A DNA stretch of 36,111 nucleotides, from contig JAKSRD010000022.1 in the NCBI GenBank assembly GCA_024403795.1, positions 1-36,111 of the forward strand, read 5' to 3'. The notes below the pieces were generated by a model that did not search any database, was not told where the DNA came from, and worked only from the letters and a program-made list of their open reading frames with translations. The stretch is from Saccharofermentans sp. (GTDB lineage: Bacteria > Bacillota > Clostridia > Saccharofermentanales > Saccharofermentanaceae). Both the position numbers and the translations under genes were made by a program. This document shows positions 8,565 to 15,193 of this stretch, in pieces. The number at the start of each line of letters is the position of its first letter. The stretch's first letter is position 1.

Positions 8565-9692
8565 ATGAAGAAAGTTCTGGTATGCAAAGAGACACTGCCT
8601 GCCGAGACCCGTGTTGCCCTTATTCCCGATGACATCAAGAAACTCAGCGGAATGGGCTTTGAATTCACGGTCGTAAGCGGTGCCGGTCTTAAGAGCGGTT
8701 TTGAAGATGCAGATTACGAACAGGTCGGCGCGAAGATCGTCAAGAAAGAGAATGACGGTCTGAAAGATGCCGAGATCGTTGTAAGGATCCTCAAGCCCGA
8801 TTCGGCTGACGGAATGAATCCGGATACGGTTCACATCAGCTTCCTCGATCCCTTCAATGAGAAAGATCTTCTTAAAGGCTTCGCCGATAACAATATTCAG
8901 GCAGTATCTCTCGAGATGATCCCGAGAACGACTCTTGCTCAGAAGATGGATGTTCAATCTTCACAAACATCACTTGCAGGTTATGTTGCAGTACTTAATG
9001 CCGCTGCCCGCATGCCTAAGATCCTTCCGATGATGGTTACGCCTGCAGGTACCATTAATCCTGCCAGAGTATTCGTCATCGGCGTAGGCGTTGCCGGTCT
9101 TCAGGCCATCGCTACTGCTAAGAGACTCGGTGCCCGTGTTGATGCATTCGATACGAGACCGGTCGTTGAAGAGCAGGTTAAATCCCTCGGTGCCAACTTC
9201 GTAAAGATCGACCTTGGTGAGATGGGTCAGACCTCTCAGGGTTATGCAAAAGAACTTACACCCGAACAGATCGCCAAGCAGCAGGAAGCACAGGCTAAGG
9301 TCTGCGAGAAAGCAAATATCGTTATCACGACCGCAAAGGTCTTCGGCCGCAAAGCACCCGTCCTCATCAAGAAAGACGTGATCGACCGCATGCAGAAGGG
9401 TGCCGTAATCGTTGATATGGCTGTATCCACTGGCGGTAATGTTGAAGGCAGTGATCCCGATAAAGCAGTTGTTACGGATAACGGCGTAATCATCCTTCCG
9501 GGTGACGAGCTTCAGCGTCAGGTTCCGTGGGATGCATCCAAGATGCTCTCCGGTAATATCTCCGCTTTCCTCACCCACTTCTACAACAAAGAGACCAAAG
9601 AATTTGAAGTTAATCTGTCCGACGAGATCATGAAGGGCTGCCTTCTCACTCAGGGCGGAGCCATCATCCATGAGAGATTTAAGGAGGCTTAA
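8565..9692 (+). CDS. pntAA: NAD(P) transhydrogenase subunit alpha, part 1 (NAD-binding domain)
   Basis: 375 residues, the soluble dI domain of proton-translocating transhydrogenase, which passes hydride between NADH and NADP while protons cross the membrane. The N-terminal half resembles alanine dehydrogenase (KETLPAETRVALIPDD). The Rossmann motif GVGVAGLQAIATAKRLGA follows at about 165-182, with DTRPVVEEQVKSLGA behind it. The ATG at 8565 has an AGAGAGG ribosome site; an in-frame ATG at 8514 would place the leader hairpins inside the gene and has no such site. The stop is followed after 3 nt by the next subunit, so this is a split three-gene pnt operon as in many Firmicutes and alphaproteobacteria. 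Confidence 0.95.
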   Translation: MKKVLVCKETLPAETRVALIPDDIKKLSGMGFEFTVVSGAGLKSGFEDADYEQVGAKIVKKENDGLKDAEIVVRILKPDSADGMNPDTVHISFLDPFNEKDLLKGFADNNIQAVSLEMIPRTTLAQKMDVQSSQTSLAGYVAVLNAAARMPKILPMMVTPAGTINPARVFVIGVGVAGLQAIATAKRLGARVDAFDTRPVVEEQVKSLGANFVKIDLGEMGQTSQGYAKELTPEQIAKQQEAQAKVCEKANIVITTAKVFGRKAPVLIKKDVIDRMQKGAVIVDMAVSTGGNVEGSDPDKAVVTDNGVIILPGDELQRQVPWDASKMLSGNISAFLTHFYNKETKEFEVNLSDEIMKGCLLTQGGAIIHERFKEA

Positions 9693-9695
9693 AAG

Positions 9696-10010
9696 ATGGA
9701 AATCACCACTGATACGATCATGCTCTTGATCTTCGTATTCATAATCGCGGCATACTTAGGTGTCGAGCTTATCTCGAAGGTTCCTTCACAGCTTCACACC
9801 CCTCTCATGAGCGGTACGAATGCCATCTCCGGAATCACGATCGTCGGCGCCATCGCGGCTACTGCGATCAACACTTCCGGAAGCCATGTGTTCGGCATCA
9901 TACTCGGTGCGATCGCGATCTTTTTCGCTACCGTCAATGTAATCGGCGGCTACTTCGTAACCGACAGAATGCTCTCAATGTTTAAGAAGAAGGAGACACC
10001 CAAGAAATGA
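9696..10010 (+). CDS. pntAB: NAD(P) transhydrogenase subunit alpha, part 2 (membrane domain)
   Basis: 104 residues with three to four hydrophobic helices: the membrane part that is fused to the alpha subunit in E. coli but separate here. The segment LISKVPSQLHTPLMSGTNAI is typical of the family. Its ribosome site AAGGAGG lies in the last codons of pntAA, and its stop overlaps the pntB start (ATGA at 10007-10010), which indicates translational coupling and fixed stoichiometry. Confidence 0.95.
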   Translation: MEITTDTIMLLIFVFIIAAYLGVELISKVPSQLHTPLMSGTNAISGITIVGAIAATAINTSGSHVFGIILGAIAIFFATVNVIGGYFVTDRMLSMFKKKETPKK

Positions 10011-11401
10011 CAGACTATATTTGCATCGTTCTCTACATGGTGTCCTGCATCCTCTTCATCATGGGCATCAAGAAACTCGGAAAAGCCGACACTGCACGTA
10101 AAGGTAACCTCTACTCCTCAGTCGGTATGCTCATTGCAGTCATCTCCGTTCTCATCTCACAGGATGTTATCGACGGCGGCTGGCTCAGCTATCTTCTCAT
10201 CGTCATCGCCATTATCGGCGGTTCAGTCGTAGGCTTCATCTGGGCCAAGAAGGTCGAGATGACGGGAATGCCTCAGCTCGTTGCTTTGTTCAACGGCTTT
10301 GGCGGTCTCTCATCAATGCTCGTAGCGATAGCCCAGTTCACGGCCGAGATTACCGAGGATGCTTTCTCCGCAGCTACTCTCGGACTTACGATCCTCATCG
10401 GTGCCGTTGCTTTTACGGGCTCGATCGTAGCTTGGGGCAAGCTCGCCGGCGTCAAGTTCTTCAAGAAAAACTTCAATATTCCTTTCAAGAATCTTATCAA
10501 TGCGGGCATCCTGGTTACCGCTCTTCTCGGCATACTCTTCATCTGCATCTCACCTGACGGCGGCTTGGGCATTGCAGGCGTCATCATTACTACTCTCGCT
10601 TCCCTCACTTTGGGTGTTACGATGGTTATCACCATCGGCGGCGGTGACATGCCTGTCATCATCTCATTTCTTAATGCTCTTTCCGGTCTCGCTGCGGCAT
10701 TTGCAGGCTTCCCTATCGGCAACACGGTACTTATCGTATCCGGCTGCCTCGTAGGTGCATCCGGCGTCATCCTTACACTCATCATGTGCAAGGCCATGAA
10801 CAAGACATTCACTGCTCTCCTCTTCAAGACAGCGAAGAAAAAGTCCTCTTCCGCCACCGAAGAACACAAAGAGCCGCGCGCAATGTCGATCGAGGATGCT
10901 TATCTCATTCTCGAATCAGCTAAAAGCGTTGTCATCGTTCCGGGTTACGGAATGGCCGTTGCTCAGGCTCAGCACGCCGTAAAGGAACTCTGCGACGTAC
11001 TCGAAGATAACGGTTGTGAAGTCAACTTCGCCATCCATCCCGTTGCAGGCCGTATGCCCGGTCACATGAACGTTCTTCTTGCCGAAGCCAACGTTCCTTA
11101 TGAACAGCTCAAGACGGCAGACGAGATGAATCCTCAGATGGCAAATCAGGACATCGCGATCATCATCGGTGCTAATGACGTTGTTAACCCCGCAGCCATC
11201 AACGATGAGTCATCACCGCTCTACGGAATGCCTATCGTAAATGCCTTTGAGGCACGCACGGTATTCGTCCTCAAGCGCGGTCAGGGTACCGGATTCTCCG
11301 GGATCGAGAACCCGCTCTTCACGATGGACAACACCGTAATGATCTACGGCGATGCAAAGCAGACCGTATCGCAACTGGTTGTCGAATTCGATAACGACTG
11401 A
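10007..11401 (+). CDS. pntB: NAD(P) transhydrogenase subunit beta
   Basis: 464 residues. Eight or nine TM helices (about 1-270) form the proton path, followed by a cytoplasmic NADP-binding dIII domain. The latter shows the family motifs GYGMAVAQAQHAVKEL, VAGRMPGHMNVLLAEA and GANDVVNPAA. Length and motifs agree with a full, functional subunit. It overlaps pntAB by 4 nt and is closed by the terminator at 11423, so the pnt set is a complete operon making or equilibrating NADPH. Confidence 0.96.
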   Translation: MTDYICIVLYMVSCILFIMGIKKLGKADTARKGNLYSSVGMLIAVISVLISQDVIDGGWLSYLLIVIAIIGGSVVGFIWAKKVEMTGMPQLVALFNGFGGLSSMLVAIAQFTAEITEDAFSAATLGLTILIGAVAFTGSIVAWGKLAGVKFFKKNFNIPFKNLINAGILVTALLGILFICISPDGGLGIAGVIITTLASLTLGVTMVITIGGGDMPVIISFLNALSGLAAAFAGFPIGNTVLIVSGCLVGASGVILTLIMCKAMNKTFTALLFKTAKKKSSSATEEHKEPRAMSIEDAYLILESAKSVVIVPGYGMAVAQAQHAVKELCDVLEDNGCEVNFAIHPVAGRMPGHMNVLLAEANVPYEQLKTADEMNPQMANQDIAIIIGANDVVNPAAINDESSPLYGMPIVNAFEARTVFVLKRGQGTGFSGIENPLFTMDNTVMIYGDAKQTVSQLVVEFDND

Positions 11402-11422
11402 TACGGTTCACATCAGAGTCAC

Positions 11423-11453
11423 AAGGGGTTGCAGTCCGCTGCAACCCCTTTTT
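11423..11453 (+). terminator. Rho-independent terminator of the pnt operon
   Basis: AAGGGGTTGCAG / CTGCAACCCCTT stem with a 4-nt loop and a T-run, 22 nt after the pntB stop. Confidence 0.92.
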
Positions 11454-11555
11454 CGATTGGAAGAAGCTATCTCGAACAGACCGGCGCATATCAGCTCCGA
11501 TCATTCCAAGCACTCGAAAACACTTCCCCGCAGCTTTCCGCCACGCCCCCGCAAC

Positions 11556-11585
11556 TTGATAATCACCCGGTTAAGTGATTAAATA
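11556..11585 (+). promoter_or_regulatory. Putative promoter of the B12 uptake transcript
   Basis: TTGATA (11556-11561) and TTAAAT (11579-11584) with a 17-nt spacer. Transcription would begin near 11592 and give a leader of about 190 nt that contains the riboswitch. Nothing else is evident between the pnt terminator and this site. Confidence 0.45.
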
Positions 11586-11629
11586 ATCCGCATAAAACAG
11601 TTCATCGGAATATATCCATATTCGTTACT

Positions 11630-11742
11630 GAACGCACCGCTCTGACGATGCGCGAGGTGGTAAGGGAATCTCGGTGCAAATCCGTCGCAACAGCCATTAC
11701 CGTAACTGAGGAGCCTCCTCTCAAGTCGGAATGCTTACCGTA
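11630..11742 (+). ncRNA. Cobalamin riboswitch (aptamer)
   Basis: The order of conserved blocks fits the cobalamin class: GGTAAGGGAA (659-668), GGTGCAAATCC (673-683), GCAACAGCC (687-695) and AAGTCGGAATGC (723-734). GGTAAG at 659-664 can close with CTTACC at 734-739. The element precedes a lipoprotein and an S component that both fit B12 uptake, which supports the ligand. In this class, adenosylcobalamin or related B12 binding lowers expression of downstream uptake genes. The exact 5' boundary is uncertain. Confidence 0.88.
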
Positions 11743-11755
11743 CTGTAATTAATAG

Positions 11756-11772
11756 CTCTTGGGCAAAAGGAG
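11756..11772 (+). promoter_or_regulatory. Possible RBS-sequestering expression platform
   Basis: CTCTT (756-760) can pair with AGGAG (768-772), the ribosome site of the lipoprotein gene, over a 7-nt loop. No terminator with a T-run lies between aptamer and gene, so control at translation initiation is more likely than attenuation. Confidence 0.45.
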
Positions 11773-11781
11773 AGAACATCA

Positions 11782-12288
11782 ATGAAAAGAACAAAAAGAC
11801 TGTTGGTAACAGCCGTTATTGCGGCAACCGTTCTTGCCGTCTCAGCATGTGCCGGGAAGACCGGAACAACTGAACGGAACGAGACCGCATCAACCTCTGA
11901 GACAGTTGTCACGACATCGCAGGCAGAAGAGAACAAGGCAGCAGACGCTGACGGCATCTGGGCAGGTGCAACTTATCTTGAAGATACTGAACTGGGTGAA
12001 GGCGCCAAGACATTTACCGTTGAAGTTAAAGCGGATGAGAAGACGGTAACTTTCACTATTCACACGGATGAGAAGACTGTCGGTGCAGCGCTTATTGAGA
12101 ACGGCCTTATCGCTGGAGAAGACGGTGAATTCGGTCTTTACATCAAATCCGTAAACGGTATCACGGCAGATTACAATGTCGATCAGACATATTGGGCATT
12201 CTACATTAACGGCGAATATGCCACATCCGGTGTCGATACAACGGATATCACCGAAGGAGCCGAATACCGTCTTGAGCGCACAAGATAA
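11782..12288 (+). CDS. Lipoprotein with transcobalamin-like (DUF4430) domain
   Basis: 168 residues. A lipoprotein signal with lipobox LAVSAC places the mature N-terminus at Cys23. A Ser/Thr/Glu linker follows to about 60, then a domain of about 105 residues with TVGAALIENGLI and TYWAFYINGEYATSGVDT. This matches the DUF4430 family, which is related to the C-terminal domain of transcobalamin and intrinsic factor. It probably captures cobalamin at the outer face of the membrane and passes it to the S component encoded next. The start is set by AGGAG 9 nt upstream, which is also the likely target of riboswitch control. Its 3' end overlaps the next gene by 17 nt. Confidence 0.85.
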   Translation: MKRTKRLLVTAVIAATVLAVSACAGKTGTTERNETASTSETVVTTSQAEENKAADADGIWAGATYLEDTELGEGAKTFTVEVKADEKTVTFTIHTDEKTVGAALIENGLIAGEDGEFGLYIKSVNGITADYNVDQTYWAFYINGEYATSGVDTTDITEGAEYRLERTR

Positions 12289-12811
12289 GAACAGCCTGAC
12301 TACCAGAGAGATCGTTGTCTTTGCCATGCTCGGAGCAATAATGTTTTGCTCCAAGCTCATCATGGAAGCTTTGCCGAACATACATCTGCTCGGCATGCTC
12401 ACCATGACCTATACGATTACCTTCCGCAAAAAGGCTTTGTTCCCGATCTACATAAATGTCATCCTGACAGGACTTTATGCCGGATTCAACATGTGGTGGA
12501 TCCCATACCTCTATATCTGGACGATCCTGTGGGCTGTAACAATGTTACTTCCGCGCAAAATGCCGAAGGCGGCAAAGTTTGTCGTCTACCCTGTAGTATG
12601 CTGCATTCACGGACTCCTGTACGGAACTCTGTACGCTCCGGCACAGGCACTGTTCATGCACATGAACCTCAAAGCCACCATCGCCTGGATAGCGGCGGGA
12701 TTGCCCTGGGATGTAATACACGGAATAGGTAATCTGATCCTTGGAACGCTGATCTTTCCGCTGTCGGAATTACTCAAAAAACTGAACAGAAAAAGCTTCA
12801 GGCCTGATTGA
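12272..12811 (+). CDS. ECF transporter S component, probable cobalamin specificity
   Basis: An integral membrane substrate-binding subunit of an energy-coupling-factor transporter: about 180 residues with five to six TM helices, starting TTREIVVFAMLGAIMFCSK. The N-terminal helix and the AxxGAIM-like small-residue face fit S components that dock on the EcfT scaffold. No EcfA or EcfT gene is nearby, so it would use the shared (group II) module encoded elsewhere. I place the start at TTG 12272, inside the lipoprotein gene, with AAGGAG 12 nt upstream. The in-frame ATG further upstream (12176) would overlap the lipoprotein by 113 nt, and the next one (12326) would cut the first helix. B12 specificity is inferred from the riboswitch and neighbour. 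Confidence 0.8.
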   Translation: MSAQDKNSLTTREIVVFAMLGAIMFCSKLIMEALPNIHLLGMLTMTYTITFRKKALFPIYINVILTGLYAGFNMWWIPYLYIWTILWAVTMLLPRKMPKAAKFVVYPVVCCIHGLLYGTLYAPAQALFMHMNLKATIAWIAAGLPWDVIHGIGNLILGTLIFPLSELLKKLNRKSFRPD

Positions 12812-12878
12812 CCGTACCGATAAACACAGGATTCATCGTGCGCATGTCAACGATCGCATATATGCAGGGTCTGTCAAA
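12798..12878 (-). pseudogene. Serpin C-terminal remnant
   Basis: Minus-strand codons from about 12872 to the TGA at 12798 read RPCIYAIVDMRTMNPVFIG then TVNQA. The intact serpin at 13711 ends RPFMYAIVDAETMDPIFIG then TVNEV; 16 of 24 residues agree. No start, signal or serpin body precedes it: the next DNA upstream is the PAP2 gene in another frame. It overlaps the last 14 nt of the S-component gene. It is best read as the tail of a lost second serpin copy. Confidence 0.75.
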
Positions 12879-12895
12879 ACAGGAATGCTGTCGGA

Positions 12896-13564
12896 TTACT
12901 TTCTTCTTGTGCTGCTGCCGGGCTTGATCACAAAGCAGATAACTGCAAACAAAACAATAAACATTACCATTGCCGAAAGCACGTCGATAACGGAATGCTG
13001 TTTGATAAAAAGCGTGGAAAGGATTATCAACGTCACAAGGATATCACTCAAGACAAGAAGGAGCTTACGCTTTCCGAATGCCATATGGATCCCTGCTGCT
13101 ACGCAAAGCGCATCGAAAACATGAAGGCTCGGAAGAACGTTGGTCGGAGTATCAATGTCGTGAAGATGATCGACCAGCGACATAAAGATGTTCTCGCGCT
13201 CCGGAATCTGTGCGCGAAGCTCCAGAGTATTCGGATAGACAAGCGAGATGATGATGAACAAAGTCATTCCGGTCATGAGCATGTAAGAAGTCTTACGTGA
13301 AGCTTCCCGGCTCTTGATCCCGATGGCTACCATGCTTATGAGAAGATACGGAAGCCAGAGAATGTATGGAACTATAAATGCCTCAACGACAGGGATCATA
13401 TCATCCAGCGGAGTGTGGATGATATTGAAGCCTCCGGCAGGCTCAAGTCTCTCGATCCAGAAGAACAGCGGCATATAGATGACCATATATATGGCCATCG
13501 GAAGCAATGTCACGATCACATATCCGATCTTGGACTTAAGGCTGGCTGTACCAACGTTCTCCAA
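12896..13564 (-). CDS. PAP2-superfamily membrane phosphatase
   Basis: 222 residues with about six TM helices. The acid-phosphatase motifs are present: PSLHVFDA (C2, about residues 142-149) and a C3-like KQHSVIDVLS (about 187-196) with the His and Asp that form the catalytic set. Members dephosphorylate lipid phosphates such as phosphatidate or undecaprenyl diphosphate, or transfer head groups; the substrate is open. The start is TTG at 13564, supported by GGAG seven nt upstream. That ribosome site follows directly on the serpin terminator, so the gene may depend on read-through from the serpin promoter. Confidence 0.8.
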   Translation of the reverse strand: MENVGTASLKSKIGYVIVTLLPMAIYMVIYMPLFFWIERLEPAGGFNIIHTPLDDMIPVVEAFIVPYILWLPYLLISMVAIGIKSREASRKTSYMLMTGMTLFIIISLVYPNTLELRAQIPERENIFMSLVDHLHDIDTPTNVLPSLHVFDALCVAAGIHMAFGKRKLLLVLSDILVTLIILSTLFIKQHSVIDVLSAMVMFIVLFAVICFVIKPGSSTRRK

Positions 13565-13577
13565 ATCAAATCTCCAT

Positions 13578-13623
13578 ATAAAAAAGCGGGCATCTCCGGT
13601 TTGACTGTACCGAAGACACCCGC
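13578..13623 (-). terminator. Terminator between serpin and PAP2 genes
   Basis: Minus-strand stem GCGGG-tgtc-TTCGG against CCGGAGA-tg-CCCGC, followed by TTTTTTAT. It lies 88 nt past the serpin stop and its T-run ends just before the PAP2 ribosome site, so it may act as a partial terminator that sets PAP2 expression. Confidence 0.75.
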
Positions 13624-13710
13624 ATATTATACTCCGTGGAAGGAAAATGGGAGTAACAAATTCATATAGTCTTTGGGCATCTGTATACCCTCAGACTTGT
13701 TGATTATGCA

Positions 13711-14976
13711 TCAGACTTCATTAACTGTTCCGATGAAGATCGGATCCATTGTCTCAGCATCAACGATCGCATACATAAAAGGTCTGTTACATAATACGGT
13801 CTGAACCTGCTCAACAGAATCCCGCATCATGACTGCCGAAGCAGCAGCTGCTTTCGTGCCTTTTGCATTAACTTCGATATGAGTCTGGTGGATCACATCC
13901 GTGATACCCAAACCGCCGGGGATTCCCGCAATGCCGGAGAAATCCGGAGTATCAAACGCATTCGTAACACCGAGTGCTTTCAGCACTTCTTTCATCTCGC
14001 ATTTGTAATCGCCGGTGAATTCAGGCATCGTTGCAATTACTTCACCGTATTCCGCACTTGCAACAAACGCCTCATAATCTTCTGCGGTAAAATCAATGGC
14101 AAACTCATTGGCACTGACAGATCCGTCATTAGGAAGGATCGCAACAAATGCATATTCCTCGCCTTCATAGTACTTCATGAAGCCTGTTGCTTTCTCAGTT
14201 CCGAAATATACTTCTTCGGATCCGGTGAGGAAAGTTGCTGACTGTTTGTCACCTGAAGCGGTTAAGAATTCTCCGCCGTAGACAGAGTCGTCATCGTAAC
14301 CGTTCTCCCACTTTCCCTCGAATGCGATTGCATTGACCAATACCATGATCGCGTCCGGATCCAATTCATCAATGACTTCTTTGATCATGTGATCGGTATT
14401 CTCATCGATCCACTTATTGATCTCTTCCTTACCGGCGTCGTCAAATGTTCTTACGTTATACTCGGCAAGGAAAGTATCCTTAACATAATCAATGTAATCG
14501 GCATTTACGGCATAGTCGGCACGCAATGAATTAGACCAGGCGGAATTTGCCACAGAGAAATCCACCTTCTTGGAGCTGTTGAGTTTATCCATGAGATCTG
14601 CCGCAAAAGCCTGCTGTGTGAGAGGTCCCTGACCTGCAGCAAAGAGATCGGTCAACTGCGCTAACGTATCACCTTTTGCACCTGCCGCAGCCATGTCGAG
14701 AGCCATCATCAAAGATGCAGGTGAGATCATGAGGTTAGCATCTGAACCCTCAGCCTTAAGAGTCTCTCTTAAGATGTCCATGCAATATCTTCTGTATTCC
14801 TGATCCATGAGGTCTTTGTCATAATCTGTCTTCTTAACCTCATTGAGATTGATCTCTGCCTTAATGTCAGGATCGAATTTGAGCTGTTGGGGCTGCTTCG
14901 CACAACCGCTGAAGAGCATCGCAGCTGCCATTGTTCCGGTAAGTATCTTAAGATCTCTTTTCGAGCAAATATCCAT
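13711..14976 (-). CDS. Lipoprotein serpin (serine protease inhibitor)
   Basis: 421 residues. The signal peptide has lipobox LFSGC, so Cys25 is lipidated and the inhibitor is tethered outside the membrane. Residues about 60-421 form a complete serpin: LMISPASLMMALDMAAAGA (helix B/C region), NAIAFEGKWE (strand 3A), the hinge KGTKAAAASAVMM and the C-terminal RPFMYAIVDAETMDPIFIG. A small-residue hinge like this is the mark of inhibitory serpins, which trap serine or cysteine proteases by loop insertion. P1 falls near the RDSVEQ stretch, so the target protease cannot be named. AGGAGG lies 9 nt before the ATG. Upstream at 15020-15052 is a motif identical in layout to the one before the ECF sigma gene at 20292. 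Confidence 0.95.
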   Translation of the reverse strand: MDICSKRDLKILTGTMAAAMLFSGCAKQPQQLKFDPDIKAEINLNEVKKTDYDKDLMDQEYRRYCMDILRETLKAEGSDANLMISPASLMMALDMAAAGAKGDTLAQLTDLFAAGQGPLTQQAFAADLMDKLNSSKKVDFSVANSAWSNSLRADYAVNADYIDYVKDTFLAEYNVRTFDDAGKEEINKWIDENTDHMIKEVIDELDPDAIMVLVNAIAFEGKWENGYDDDSVYGGEFLTASGDKQSATFLTGSEEVYFGTEKATGFMKYYEGEEYAFVAILPNDGSVSANEFAIDFTAEDYEAFVASAEYGEVIATMPEFTGDYKCEMKEVLKALGVTNAFDTPDFSGIAGIPGGLGITDVIHQTHIEVNAKGTKAAAASAVMMRDSVEQVQTVLCNRPFMYAIVDAETMDPIFIGTVNEV

Positions 14977-15019
14977 ATAAATAAATCCTCCTGAATCAAC
15001 ATTCGATTTGCTTTACGAA

Positions 15020-15052
15020 CTATATACAGAAGTGCTTTTACAAATGTTGCAG
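15020..15052 (-). promoter_or_regulatory. Predicted ECF-type promoter of the serpin gene
   Basis: Minus strand: CTGCAAC (15052-15046), 16 nt, CTGTATATAG (15029-15020). The same two blocks with the same 16-nt spacer occur at 20357-20325 before the ECF sigma gene, while the spacers differ in sequence. The AAC core of the -35 is typical of ECF promoters. The start would lie near 15013, about 37 nt before the ATG. Confidence 0.65.
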
Positions 15053-15126
15053 ATAAAGATCAAGATAAAACGGATCCGACAAATACGGCGAGAAAATGAT
15101 AATCCGGTTAATCGATATCTGACATT

Positions 15127-15157
15127 AAAACAGCGGAAAGCCGATGGCCTTCCGCTG
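15127..15157 (-). terminator. Terminator of the SPFH gene
   Basis: Minus-strand stem CAGCGGAAgGCC / GGCtTTCCGCTG with a 3-nt loop, followed by TTTT; 37 nt past the stop of the SPFH gene. Confidence 0.85.
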
Positions 15158-15193
15158 CAAAGATCGATCGTTATCAAGTGATCAGATTTACTG

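Noticed and set aside
8970..9671. 233-residue minus-strand frame opposite pntAA
   Set aside because: Shadow frame: no ribosome site and no recognisable protein, while the plus strand encodes a complete transhydrogenase subunit.
11423..11453. Part of the B12 riboswitch
   Set aside because: It is a plain terminator right after pntB and lies before the predicted B12 promoter.
12176..12271. Longer N-terminus for the ECF S component from the ATG at 12176
   Set aside because: It would overlap the lipoprotein gene by 113 nt, has no ribosome site and adds a non-hydrophobic stretch unlike S components.
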